This document shows, piece after piece, positions 27,222 to 36,411 of a stretch of 64,000 bases of DNA. The notes under the pieces were generated by a model. It saw only the letters and a program-made list of their open reading frames with translations. It was not told where the DNA came from and did no database searches. The DNA comes from Pseudoalteromonas luteoviolacea H33-S. GTDB lineage: Bacteria > Pseudomonadota > Gammaproteobacteria > Enterobacterales > Alteromonadaceae. The position numbers and the translations under genes are program-made. Within the stretch, counting starts at the first letter, position 1. Every line of letters begins with the position of its first letter. The DNA lies in contig NZ_AUXY01000122.1 in NCBI RefSeq assembly GCF_001625695.1, positions 124,001 to 188,000 of the forward strand. Direction: 5' to 3'.

Positions 27222-29819
27222 TTATTCTAAACCTGTAATACGGCTGTACTTTTTACCATCTAATGTGGTTCTCAAACGGACATCTGATGAGTTAGTCACT
27301 GTCATCGGACCTGAATAGGTCTGCCATGATTTACCCGCATCCAGACTTACTTCAATCGTCAAAAATGAGAATGCACTATTAGCTAATAGCTGACCACCTT
27401 TCATTACCGCGCCAGGTACAGGCAAGTTCACATTCACACCATCTGTAACTAGCCTACTAAGCTCTTTTAAAGCCAGTGTTGCTGAAAACTCTTGCCAGTC
27501 AGCAGCGCGTGCTTTTTCATTTGGCTGCTCACCTTCCCAGCTTGCTTTATGCCAAGCACGCTCAGCGACGGTCAAGACACGTGGGAACATCATTGCCATC
27601 ACCTGATCTTCAGTACGGATCGTTTCAGTCCATACCTGCCCTTGCATACCCAAGATATTTTCAGGTTTTTCGAGCTTTGGTAACGGTCGACCAACAAGCG
27701 CTTCTAAATTGTCTATTGCTTCGCCATTACGGGTAAAATCTGCGTTAGCATAGACATCATCCGGCATATAGCTAAATGCTTTTTTAGTATCTGTATATCT
27801 TGCAGCCCAATAATAGCCACGTTCAGCTGGGTGTGCTTCATAAGGATGGTCAAAGTACAAATGTGTGCCGTGAGATAGCACGACCTGATAACCATCATTG
27901 GCCAAACGGTAAGCCCTGTCTGCGACTCCCCACTCCCAAATGTTATCCCATACGTTAGCGGTGAATACTTGATTCGGGAACTCATCACGCTTAAACGGGT
28001 TCACACGGTCATACATCAAACCATCTTCCCAAGCACCTGGTGCGATCCCGCGTTTAGCAAATATTTTTGCGATGCGCTGCGTGAAGTAAGGTTTCAGATC
28101 CGCAGGCCCTGCAATACCATTGTTCGCCTCTTTAAATAGTGCATCACATGCAGGCGATTGCGTCCAAGAACCCGCCCCCACTTCATCACCACCAAAGTGT
28201 AGATTCTCTAATCGTGTGCCAGCTTCTCGATACATGCCTTGCAGTTCATAAGTCACCTTTTCGACAAACGCATACGTCGAGTCCATACAGACATTGAATG
28301 AATTGTCTGTGTAGTTTTGTACCGTCAAATATTCTGATTTATCTTCAGGATCACTCAATAAGAAAGCGCGCGCTTCTGCTTCTTTGCCTTGCTCCATTAA
28401 TCTGTGATATCTGGCTTCCATCGCTTTGATGGCTGCGCGAGCATGACCCGGACCTTCAATTTCCGGAATGATATCTATGTGTCTGGCTTTGGCAAATTTA
28501 AGTAGCTCAACAAAATCTTCACGTGATAAGTAACCATTGCCTGAACCAGACTTAAATGGACCAGTCCCAAGCTGAGTTAGCAAACATGTACGCTCTTCTA
28601 AATCAAAACAGCGATATCCACCAATTTCCGATAATTCAGGTAAACCAGGGATCTCTAAACGCCAGCCTTCATCATCTGAAAAGTGCCAGTGGAATTTATT
28701 TAACTTGTAGCGCGCCATTTGCTCGACAAGCTTAAACAAGGCTTCTTTACCATGGTAGTTTCGTGCATTGTCATAATGCATACCACGCCAGCCGTATCTC
28801 GGTGTATCGTCAATTTCAACGTTAGGCGCTTCTACACTGCCATCTTGCACTTTCGTCAACAGTGCTAGTAAGCTTTGTATCCCGTAGAAAACACCCGCGT
28901 TATCAACACCGATAATCTCTATCTTATCGTCGTCAATTTCTAGTTTGTAGCTACCTGATTGGCGTGTATAGCGTCCTTCTTCCTCTTCAACTTTTAAAAA
29001 AATCGTCGGGACTTTGCCAGCTGCAATATGATCTGCTTTTGCATCCAATGTAAGACCAAATTCGCTTAAGTCCTCTTGGAAAACAGCGACTTCAGATTTC
29101 AAACGCCCAGCAAAGCGGATTTGCCATTTATTATCCAACTGTGCGACACCACGGTTGAAGTCTACATTTTGCGGTTTAGGAATAATACGTTTTAGCGCCG
29201 CTTCTTTGTCAATTTTTACAGTATGGGCATTGTGCTCATATCGCCAAGCAGCGTTAGCTAATGGGGAGTAGTCTAGTGGCTCATTGTGCCTTTTAAGCTG
29301 ATTTTCGCGCTCAATGGGTGCCACAAATGACAGCATATCTTCAGTATCTGTATTTGCGAAAATCACTGGTAGTGATTGACCCGATACGATAAATGCTCGC
29401 GGCATAAAATCTGTATATGCTGCAATCCACGCCGCAGCTTCAAACTCAATTTTCAGCGATTCATTTGCTGCTAATCCGGCAAATTCAGGGGTTGGGACAA
29501 AACGATGTAAATCACCATTAACATGCTCTATGCGTAAACCTGCAGAAGCTAATGTTTTTATTTTTCGAACTGAGTGTATATAAATCTGCCAATCACTTTC
29601 ACCCTTAGGTAAAGCAACATTAGAGTTATTTTTTAATGACATAGAGCCAATGAAACTACCAGCAGCACCATGGAAGTTATTTTCTACAGCAAAAGTGAGG
29701 TGTGTATCTTTAGCAAAGGCGTCTAGCTGAGGTTGAGAAAGCAGTGCACTGGCGCCCCATGAGGCAGTGACCAGCGTCGTTGCAAACATATGCGCAAGCA
29801 TATTTTTTCGTAGATTCAT
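27222..29819 (-). CDS. Beta-N-acetylhexosaminidase / chitobiase, GH20
   Basis: Releases GlcNAc from chitobiose and related oligosaccharides, probably in the periplasm or on the surface. 865 residues with an N-terminal export signal (ATTLVTASWGASA). The order of domains is that of bacterial chitobiases: a carbohydrate-binding N-terminal domain (about 30-200), a GH20b domain (RIIPKPQNVDFNRGV), the TIM barrel from about 340 (YGWRGMHYDNARNY), and a C-terminal beta domain. The catalytic Asp-Glu pair is in HFGGDEVGAGSW (Asp545, Glu546). HFSDDEGWRLEIPGLPEL and WTETIRTEDQVMAMMFPR are substrate-site segments. It shares an operator-like site with nagP, together forming a GlcNAc acquisition module. Confidence 0.93.
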   Translation of the reverse strand: MNLRKNMLAHMFATTLVTASWGASALLSQPQLDAFAKDTHLTFAVENNFHGAAGSFIGSMSLKNNSNVALPKGESDWQIYIHSVRKIKTLASAGLRIEHVNGDLHRFVPTPEFAGLAANESLKIEFEAAAWIAAYTDFMPRAFIVSGQSLPVIFANTDTEDMLSFVAPIERENQLKRHNEPLDYSPLANAAWRYEHNAHTVKIDKEAALKRIIPKPQNVDFNRGVAQLDNKWQIRFAGRLKSEVAVFQEDLSEFGLTLDAKADHIAAGKVPTIFLKVEEEEGRYTRQSGSYKLEIDDDKIEIIGVDNAGVFYGIQSLLALLTKVQDGSVEAPNVEIDDTPRYGWRGMHYDNARNYHGKEALFKLVEQMARYKLNKFHWHFSDDEGWRLEIPGLPELSEIGGYRCFDLEERTCLLTQLGTGPFKSGSGNGYLSREDFVELLKFAKARHIDIIPEIEGPGHARAAIKAMEARYHRLMEQGKEAEARAFLLSDPEDKSEYLTVQNYTDNSFNVCMDSTYAFVEKVTYELQGMYREAGTRLENLHFGGDEVGAGSWTQSPACDALFKEANNGIAGPADLKPYFTQRIAKIFAKRGIAPGAWEDGLMYDRVNPFKRDEFPNQVFTANVWDNIWEWGVADRAYRLANDGYQVVLSHGTHLYFDHPYEAHPAERGYYWAARYTDTKKAFSYMPDDVYANADFTRNGEAIDNLEALVGRPLPKLEKPENILGMQGQVWTETIRTEDQVMAMMFPRVLTVAERAWHKASWEGEQPNEKARAADWQEFSATLALKELSRLVTDGVNVNLPVPGAVMKGGQLLANSAFSFLTIEVSLDAGKSWQTYSGPMTVTNSSDVRLRTTLDGKKYSRITGLE

Positions 29820-29988
29820 ATTAGCTCCTAAAGGCTATTCCTTGAAATCACATTTTAGCAAAAGCTTTTCTCAAGCGTTGCGCATTCTGAATTATACGAT
29901 TTATGATATTGCGCAGCGTTAGGAGATATGTGACCCAAATTAATAGCATTAACCAACTTATTGTTAGCTTTTCATCATATAGAAGAAA

Positions 29989-30008
29989 AAATGACAGCGC
30001 TATCAAAT
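29989..30008. promoter_or_regulatory. Candidate LacI-family operator upstream of the hexosaminidase gene
   Basis: AAATGACAGCGCTATCAAAT shares its first 13 bases with the site before nagP and is about 179 bp before the gene start. On the minus strand it overlaps a TTGATA -35-like hexamer with TATATG downstream, so a bound repressor could block polymerase. Confidence 0.6.
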
Positions 30009-30032
30009 TTTCAAAAAGCCCGTTTATTCCAC

Positions 30033-30066
30033 AAAAAAACCCGCTCAAGATTAAGTCTTAGCGGGT
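30033..30066 (-). terminator. Intrinsic terminator after the M13 peptidase gene
   Basis: On the minus strand ACCCGCT and AGCGGGT pair (with partial extension of the stem inside), followed by TTTTTTTGTGG, 22 bp after the stop. Confidence 0.85.
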
Positions 30067-30087
30067 CTAATCAGATTCAATTGAGGA

Positions 30088-32151
30088 TCACCAAATCTTT
30101 ACTCTTTCCTCTGGCTTTTTATACATGCCATCACCTTCCTTTACATCAAAGGCATTATGGAATTGTGGCATATTGGATAAAATACCAATCACGCGATACT
30201 CACTTGGTGAATGCGAGTCGGTCATTAGTCGATTTCTCAGCTCTTCCTCACGATACTCTCGACGCCAAATTTGACCCCACCCCATAAAGAAACGTTGCGA
30301 ACCTGTATACCCATCAATTAATGGCGCTTCTTTACCTTGAAGCGATAATTTATAAGCTTGATAAGCAACCGTTAAACCACCTAAATCACCAATATTTTCG
30401 CCCAGTGTAAGCTCACCATTGACATGTACGTCGTCAAACGGTTTAAAGCCATTAAACTGATGAATTAACTGCTTACCTCTTGCTTCAAACTGTGATAAGT
30501 CACTATCGGTCCACCAATTACGTAGGTTGCCATCACCATCATATTTAGCGCCTTGGTCATCAAACCCATGGCCAATTTCATGCCCGATGACAGCACCTAT
30601 TGCACCATAGTTAACCGCATCATCGGCATCTAAATTAAAAAATGGTGGCTGCAAAATTGCAGCAGGGAATACAATCTCATTATTTACTGGATTATAATAG
30701 GCGTTAACCGTTTGCGGCGTCATATACCATCTTGAACGATCGACAGGTTTACCTAAATCCTCGATCATTAAACGATGTGACCATTCGTTGTAACGAACAT
30801 AGTTACCCACTAAATCATCCGCATTGATTTCAAGGGCTGAGTAGTCACGCCACTGATCAGGGTAACCAATTTTAGGCGTAAATTTTTTCAGCTTAGCTTT
30901 AGCGGCCGCTTTTGTCTGTGCACTCATCCACTCTAGGTCATCAATCGACTTGTCAAAACCAAGGATCAAATTATCGACCATTTTGCTCATACGCGCTTTT
31001 GCTTCTGGCGGAAAATGCTCTTTAACGTAAATTTTGCCCAGCAGTTCGCCCAACACATCGTTGCTCGCATCCGCTGCTTTTTTCCACATAGGGGATTGTG
31101 CTTCAAGTCCACGTAACGTTTTACCATAAAAGCCAAAATGAAGGTCGACGATTTTGCGCTCAAGCAACTCGGCATAATTACTTACCAAATGAAACGTGAG
31201 GTAAGCACGCCATGCATCAATATCCGTGTTATTCACAATGTTAGAAAGCTGCGTAAAATACGACGGTTGAGATACGATAATATCTTCAACGTTAACACCT
31301 ATGACAGCAAAGTACTCTGAGATATCAAATCCAGACATTTGCTTATTCAAATCACTTACAGTGAGCTTATTGTAAGTTTTAGATGCATCCCGACTATCTA
31401 CACGGGTCCACTGTGCTTGAGCGATCTGTGTCTCAAGTGCGAGTATATCTTTTGCAGCTTGCTCAGCGCCTTTTTCATCATAGCCAAATTCAAACAAGAT
31501 ATTGGTGATATAGGTTTGGTATGCAGCTCGGTTATTTTTGAATTTTTCGGTATCTTTCAAATAAAAGTCACGATCAGGTAACCCCAGACCAGATTGGAAT
31601 AAATATAATGCATTGACTGTCGAGTTCTTAGCATCGTTATAGACATACCAAGAAAAAGGAGTCGTTCCGCCTTGAAGCTGTAATTTGGCAATCAGTGCAG
31701 GCAACTGGGATTTATTGGTTAACGCTTTTATCGGCGCCAGATAATCTTCCATTGCAGCAACACCAATTTCCTCTCTTGCTAACTCATCCGTATAACTTTT
31801 ATAAAACGCACCGAGTTTATATTCATCACTACCGGATTCGGCCGAAACATCTTTAGCAGCATTTTCTAAAATAACTTTTAGTGCAGCTTGAGATTTTTCA
31901 TGGAGTTCTGTGAAAGAGCCGTAATTTGATTTGTCAGCAGGGATCTCAGTCCTATCCAACCACTTCCCATTCACATAACGATAGAAGTCATCTTGAGGGC
32001 GAATTGATTGGTCAATGTTATCAAGCTCAATACCTGAACTTAATACTTGTTGCTGTACAACTTTGCTCGTGTTCTCAGTTTTTGGTTGCTCACTGCAACC
32101 AGCAAGGCCAAGTGCCAAAGCTACACCAATTGCTGCGAATGTCTTACGCAT
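30088..32151 (-). CDS. M13 family zinc metallopeptidase lipoprotein (neprilysin/PepO-like)
   Basis: A 687-residue endopeptidase predicted to cleave oligopeptides in the periplasm or at the cell surface. The signal peptide ends in a lipobox, LGLAGC (Cys about 19), so it is probably membrane-anchored. A peptidase M13 N-domain begins with LDNIDQSIRPQDDFYRYVNG. The zinc site is VIGHEIGHGFDDQGAKYD (HEIGH at about 524-528), with the third ligand in GENIGDLGG. The substrate-binding NAYYNPVNNEIVFPAAIL motif and the closing ...VKIW end are standard for the family. It is transcribed alone, 87 bp after mutT, with a good terminator. Confidence 0.93.
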   Translation of the reverse strand: MRKTFAAIGVALALGLAGCSEQPKTENTSKVVQQQVLSSGIELDNIDQSIRPQDDFYRYVNGKWLDRTEIPADKSNYGSFTELHEKSQAALKVILENAAKDVSAESGSDEYKLGAFYKSYTDELAREEIGVAAMEDYLAPIKALTNKSQLPALIAKLQLQGGTTPFSWYVYNDAKNSTVNALYLFQSGLGLPDRDFYLKDTEKFKNNRAAYQTYITNILFEFGYDEKGAEQAAKDILALETQIAQAQWTRVDSRDASKTYNKLTVSDLNKQMSGFDISEYFAVIGVNVEDIIVSQPSYFTQLSNIVNNTDIDAWRAYLTFHLVSNYAELLERKIVDLHFGFYGKTLRGLEAQSPMWKKAADASNDVLGELLGKIYVKEHFPPEAKARMSKMVDNLILGFDKSIDDLEWMSAQTKAAAKAKLKKFTPKIGYPDQWRDYSALEINADDLVGNYVRYNEWSHRLMIEDLGKPVDRSRWYMTPQTVNAYYNPVNNEIVFPAAILQPPFFNLDADDAVNYGAIGAVIGHEIGHGFDDQGAKYDGDGNLRNWWTDSDLSQFEARGKQLIHQFNGFKPFDDVHVNGELTLGENIGDLGGLTVAYQAYKLSLQGKEAPLIDGYTGSQRFFMGWGQIWRREYREEELRNRLMTDSHSPSEYRVIGILSNMPQFHNAFDVKEGDGMYKKPEERVKIW

Positions 32152-32238
32152 ATATGTCGGCTCCTTTTAATACATATATGAATCATACCTCGCAGCACAT
32201 TAGATTAAAATCTAAAGCAAGAAAACAATTGTAACGGG

Positions 32239-32634
32239 TTATTTTTGTACAGCTAACGCATCAATAATAGCCACATTAGCAGCAGGAAAATCAAGTGTGC
32301 GAAGTGTTTCAAAATCGACCCACTGGCTAGGTTGTCCTTCAAGCCCTTTTGCCTCTCCTGTAAAGTCTTCCACGGTATGAACAACTAAGCGCACTTGCTT
32401 ATCGCCATAATCGTGCTCAATCGTCAGCAAATGCGTAGAGCCTTTAACATTAATACCTATTTCCTCTGCCAACTCTCTTGCTAATGCTTGTTCTACACTC
32501 TCATCAGCTTCTACTTTTCCACCAGGAAACTCCCAAAGGCCACCTTGGTGCTGCTCGTCACTGCGCTTACAAACAAAGTACTGACCCTGCTTCACTATGA
32601 CACCAACAGCTACATTAACTATTTTTTTACTCAT
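32239..32634 (-). CDS. mutT: 8-oxo-dGTP diphosphatase MutT (Nudix hydrolase)
   Basis: Removes 8-oxo-dGTP from the nucleotide pool to prevent A:T to C:G transversions. 131 residues, matching E. coli MutT. The Nudix box reads GGKVEADESVEQALARELAEEIGI, split as G-x5-E-x7-REUxEE, with all metal-binding glutamates. WEFPGGKVE and QWVDFETLRTLDFPAANVAII are also typical. It lies directly after secA, as in many gamma-proteobacteria, although a terminator stands between the two, so expression depends on read-through or a promoter in the 61-bp gap. Confidence 0.95.
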   Translation of the reverse strand: MSKKIVNVAVGVIVKQGQYFVCKRSDEQHQGGLWEFPGGKVEADESVEQALARELAEEIGINVKGSTHLLTIEHDYGDKQVRLVVHTVEDFTGEAKGLEGQPSQWVDFETLRTLDFPAANVAIIDALAVQK

Positions 32635-32647
32635 CTTTGCATCTCAT

Positions 32648-32672
32648 AAAAAAAGCGACCTGAGGTCGCTTT
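32648..32672 (-). terminator. Intrinsic terminator between secA and mutT
   Basis: On the minus strand AAAAGCGACC, TCA and GGTCGCTTTTTTT form a compact GC-rich hairpin with a seven-T run, 24 bp after the secA stop. Confidence 0.85.
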
Positions 32673-32695
32673 TAAATTACTAGCGTGCGTACTAA

Positions 32696-35404
32696 TTAGC
32701 TTAATTTGCCACAGCACTGCTTATATTTTTTACCAGAGCCACAAGGACATGGCTCGTTACGGCCTACCTTAGGCTCAGCTCTTGCGGCAATTGCAGCACC
32801 TTGAGGTGCTTCACCACCAACTGTTTCAGCTTCTTCATGCTGATACTGCCTTGGCATTTGCTCACTACGACGATGTTGTTCTTCAACTTTTTCAACGTCT
32901 TCTTCAGCACGCACCTGAACTTTGCTAAGGATACCAACCACATCCACTTTCAACGTCTCTAACATGTTAGAAAACAGTTCAAATGACTCGCGCTTGTACT
33001 CTTGCTTAGGATTCTTTTGTGCATAACCGCGTAGGTGAATACCTTGACGTAAATGGTCCATCGCAGCTAAGTGATCTTTCCAATGCTGATCTAAGCTTTG
33101 TAGCATAACGGCTTTTTCGAAATGACGAAGGACGTCAACACCGACTTGCTCTTCTTTTTGCTTGTATGCCTTTTCAGCTTCTTCAACAATGCGTTCGCGT
33201 AGTGATTCTTCGTATAGTTTACTATCGTCTTCAAGCCACTTAGCAATTGGTAAGTCTAACAATAGATCAGACTTCAAACGCTCTTCAAGACCAGGAATAT
33301 CCCACATCTCTGCCAAGCTTTGCGGTGGAATAAAGCGATCAATCGTGCCGTTGAGCACATCGCTACGGATCGCATTCACAGTTTCTGAAATATCACCTTC
33401 TTCAAGCAGCTCATTACGCTGCTCGTATACAACTCGACGCTGATCGTTAGCAACATCATCATATTCAAGCAACTGCTTACGAATATCGAAGTTACGCGCT
33501 TCAACTTTACGTTGCGCGTTTTCAATCGCACGATTTACCCATGGGTGTTCAATGGCTTCACCGCGTTGCATACCTAGTTTGCGCATCATTGTCGTCATGC
33601 GCTCACCAGCGAAAATGCGCATCAACGCATCATCCATAGACAAGTAGAAACGGCTCGAACCTGCATCACCCTGACGACCAGAACGACCGCGTAACTGGTT
33701 ATCTATACGGCGTGATTCATGGCGCTCTGTACCAATGATATGCAGACCACCCGCCTCAAGTACTTTGTCATGAAGCTCTTTCCATTTCGCTTTCGCTTGC
33801 TCGATTTGCGCGTCTGTTGGGCTGTCGATTTTTGCAATATCGTTCTGCCAGTTACCGCCGAGCACAATATCTGTACCACGACCTGCCATATTGGTTGCAA
33901 TCGTCACATTACCTGGCAGACCTGCATCTGCGATAATGTCTGCTTCCTGCTCATGGAACTTAGCGTTCAGTACGTTGTGTTCAATTTTTTCTTTACGTAA
34001 GAAGTGAGATAAGTACTCAGAACTTTCAATCGAGATAGTACCAACCAATACAGGTTGACCACGCTTCTGACAATCTCTGATGTCTGTCAGAATTGCTTCA
34101 AACTTCTCTTCTTGTGTTAAATAAACCAAATCTGCACGATCGTCACGGATCATTGGCTTATTAGTTGGAATAACAACAGTATCAAGGCCGTAGATTGACT
34201 GGAACTCAAACGCTTCAGTATCGGCAGTACCCGTCATACCTGATAGTTTGTCATAAAGACGGAAGTAGTTCTGGAATGTAATTGAAGCCAGTGTCTGGTT
34301 TTCGTTTTGAATGCGAACACCTTCTTTTGCTTCTACAGCTTGGTGTAAACCTTCAGACCAACGACGACCTTCCATTGTACGACCAGTGTGCTCATCTACG
34401 ATGATAACTTCATTGTCTTTTACAACGTAATCAACGTCTTTTTGATATAGCTTATGCGCTCGTAATGCCGCATAGACATGGCTCAACAGCGTAATATTAC
34501 CTGCTGAGTATAATGAATCTTCTTCTTCAATTAGACCATGCTTAATGAGGAGCTCTTCAACATTCACTTGACCACGCTCTGTTAAGTGCGCTTGCTTTGA
34601 CTTCTCATCAATCGTGTAGTCACCGTCGCCTTCTACGCCCTCTTCGTCTTCTTTCTCTTGCTGAACAAGCTCAGGGACGATTTTGTTGATCTGTGTGTAT
34701 AGCTCAGAGCTATCTTCTGCGGGGCCTGAAATAATCAGCGGTGTTCTTGCTTCGTCAATTAAGATTGAATCAACTTCATCCACAACCGCATAGTGTAATG
34801 GACGTTGCACACGCTCTTCGATACTAAACGCCATATTGTCACGTAAGTAGTCGAATCCAAACTCATTATTTGTGCCGTAAGTGATATCCGCTGCGTAAGC
34901 TTCTTTCTTTTGTGCTGGCATCATGCCTGGGATGTTACATCCAACACTTAAGCCTAAAAATTCAAATAGTGGGCGATTATTTTCAGCGTCACGCTTCGCT
35001 AGATAATCGTTTACTGTAATTACATGGACACCTTTGCCCGTCAAGCCATTCAGATAAGCAGGCAAGGTCGCAGTAAGCGTTTTACCTTCACCTGTACGCA
35101 TCTCAGAAATACGGCCTTGATGTAGTACCATACCACCTATCATCTGCACGTCAAAATGACGCATTTCAAAGACGCGTTTTGAGGCCTCACGAACTGTAGC
35201 GAATGCTTCAGGAAGTAATTCGTCTAAGCTGGATCCTTGCTCAAATCTTTGTCTAAACTCTGCTGTTTTTGCTTTTAGTTCTTCATCAGATAGCTTGCTA
35301 TACTGCTCTTCTAAAGCATTAACTAAAGCGACCGTTTTGCGTAAATTTTTGATCATCCGGTCGTTACGGCTACCAAAAATCTTGGTAAAAATTTTAGTTA
35401 TCAT
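32696..35404 (-). CDS. secA: Preprotein translocase ATPase SecA
   Basis: Drives protein export through SecYEG by ATP hydrolysis. It has 902 residues, essentially the E. coli length. The N-terminus starts with KIFGSRNDRMIKNLRK. The Walker A site is MRTGEGKTLTATLPAYL (about residue 102), the DEAD-like Walker B is VDEVDSILIDEARTPLI, and motif VI is in QLRGRSGRQGDAGSSRFYLS. The preprotein cross-linking and helical scaffold regions follow. The C-terminal zinc tail is NEPCPCGSGKKYKQCC, which contacts SecB and lipids. No secM-like leader is found upstream. It is divergent from the DUF721 gene. Confidence 0.98.
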   Translation of the reverse strand: MITKIFTKIFGSRNDRMIKNLRKTVALVNALEEQYSKLSDEELKAKTAEFRQRFEQGSSLDELLPEAFATVREASKRVFEMRHFDVQMIGGMVLHQGRISEMRTGEGKTLTATLPAYLNGLTGKGVHVITVNDYLAKRDAENNRPLFEFLGLSVGCNIPGMMPAQKKEAYAADITYGTNNEFGFDYLRDNMAFSIEERVQRPLHYAVVDEVDSILIDEARTPLIISGPAEDSSELYTQINKIVPELVQQEKEDEEGVEGDGDYTIDEKSKQAHLTERGQVNVEELLIKHGLIEEEDSLYSAGNITLLSHVYAALRAHKLYQKDVDYVVKDNEVIIVDEHTGRTMEGRRWSEGLHQAVEAKEGVRIQNENQTLASITFQNYFRLYDKLSGMTGTADTEAFEFQSIYGLDTVVIPTNKPMIRDDRADLVYLTQEEKFEAILTDIRDCQKRGQPVLVGTISIESSEYLSHFLRKEKIEHNVLNAKFHEQEADIIADAGLPGNVTIATNMAGRGTDIVLGGNWQNDIAKIDSPTDAQIEQAKAKWKELHDKVLEAGGLHIIGTERHESRRIDNQLRGRSGRQGDAGSSRFYLSMDDALMRIFAGERMTTMMRKLGMQRGEAIEHPWVNRAIENAQRKVEARNFDIRKQLLEYDDVANDQRRVVYEQRNELLEEGDISETVNAIRSDVLNGTIDRFIPPQSLAEMWDIPGLEERLKSDLLLDLPIAKWLEDDSKLYEESLRERIVEEAEKAYKQKEEQVGVDVLRHFEKAVMLQSLDQHWKDHLAAMDHLRQGIHLRGYAQKNPKQEYKRESFELFSNMLETLKVDVVGILSKVQVRAEEDVEKVEEQHRRSEQMPRQYQHEEAETVGGEAPQGAAIAARAEPKVGRNEPCPCGSGKKYKQCCGKLS

Positions 35405-35886
35405 GTTTAAACCATTTCAATCTTATGTTTGTAAGCCCCGTGCATTCGCGTATTCCCAAAAGGCTTACTAAGTCCTGTTGGCGACAAAGTCGAATTTGTG
35501 CTGTGTGCCGAGTTAATTTTCTACCTATCATACCAGACTATGCGCATCTGCAAACCACCTAAGCGAAAACTGTTCCTATTTAATAACATGTCTGTCGCAA
35601 AGGCGTTTCAAGAATACACGTAATAACGCATATGATCACTTAAATATTACCCTTCGGATATGACGGTATTGTTTGGTAATTATGCAGATATGGGGATAAC
35701 ACAGGGAAACTTCAAGTAGAATGTATAACCTGTGCTTTTCTTGCCAGTTTCAAGCGAGCTTACAGCGAGTGAAGCAATACCAAATACAAAAAATAAGGTA
35801 GACTGTACGCAGTGCTAAAATAGTATTTATGAACGTAATAACGTGATCAAACGTGGTTACTCTGGTCGTCTTTATGGAGTCTCAAC
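35405..35886. other. Divergent intergenic region between secA and the DUF721 gene
   Basis: 482 bp carrying promoters for both directions. Apart from a possible rightward promoter, no repeat, RNA or small gene could be supported. No signal-peptide-plus-arrest-motif reading frame was seen upstream of secA. Confidence 0.5.
35799..35826 (+). promoter_or_regulatory. Possible promoter of the DUF721 gene
   Basis: TAGACT (35799-35804) and TAGTAT (35821-35826) lie 16 bp apart, about 60 bp before the ATG. Moderate matches to sigma-70 hexamers only. Confidence 0.35.
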
Positions 35887-36360
35887 ATGGCGAAAAATAG
35901 ATTTGATCCTAAATCACTTTCTGAGCTTGCGCCGAAATGGTCAAACAAACTATCTAACTACGTGGAAAAAGCACAAGATATTGCCGCGCTGCAAGCCCCG
36001 TTGAACAAAGCACTCGGGCCCATTTTAAGTAAGAAATGCCGAGTATCAAATTACCACCAAGGTACTTTATGTATTGAAGCAGCCTCTGCAACGCTTGCAA
36101 CTCGCCTTGGTTATTTGAAAATGGAAATCCTCTCCGAATTCAGACAATCGGGGTTTCACGATTGCAGTCAGGTAAAAATCACCACAAACCCAGAAGCCCA
36201 GCAACGTTTGTCCCAACGTCAAAAGAGCCCACAATCAAAACCAGAGAAGCAACACAAACTCAGTGAATCAACGGCTGAGCAATTAACGATGCTCGCGGAA
36301 TCTGCGCCAGATGGGCTAAAAGAAAGGCTGTTAAAATTGGCAAATCATGCAAAAAAATAG
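35887..36360 (+). CDS. DUF721 (DciA-like) domain protein
   Basis: 157 residues, the small size usual for DUF721 proteins. The conserved part is residues about 15-105: AALQAPLNKALGPILSKKCRVSNYHQGTLCIEA, then SATLATRLGYLKMEILSEFRQSG, which matches the KH-like fold shared with DciA, the loader/partner of DnaB helicase in bacteria lacking DnaC. The C-terminal third is low-complexity and charged. GGAG is placed seven bases before the ATG. It is transcribed opposite to lpxC and secA, with a shared bidirectional terminator after it. A DciA role is a family inference, not shown by the sequence. Confidence 0.8.
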   Translation: MAKNRFDPKSLSELAPKWSNKLSNYVEKAQDIAALQAPLNKALGPILSKKCRVSNYHQGTLCIEAASATLATRLGYLKMEILSEFRQSGFHDCSQVKITTNPEAQQRLSQRQKSPQSKPEKQHKLSESTAEQLTMLAESAPDGLKERLLKLANHAKK

Positions 36361-36382
36361 AGGCTTTAAACTATCAATTAGA

Positions 36383-36410
36383 CAAAAAAAATGACGCTTT
36401 CGCGTCATTT
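36383..36410. terminator. Bidirectional intrinsic terminator between the DUF721 gene and lpxC
   Basis: AAATGACGC, loop TTTC and GCGTCATTT form a 9-bp stem. On the minus strand an A-run on the plus strand gives a long T-run for lpxC; on the plus strand the T-run is short. Confidence 0.85.
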
Positions 36411-36411
36411 C

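Noticed and set aside
29848..30048. A 66-codon minus-strand frame with a hydrophobic centre
   Set aside because: It begins inside the terminator of the M13 peptidase gene and overlaps the candidate operator; no ribosome site was seen. More likely regulatory DNA.
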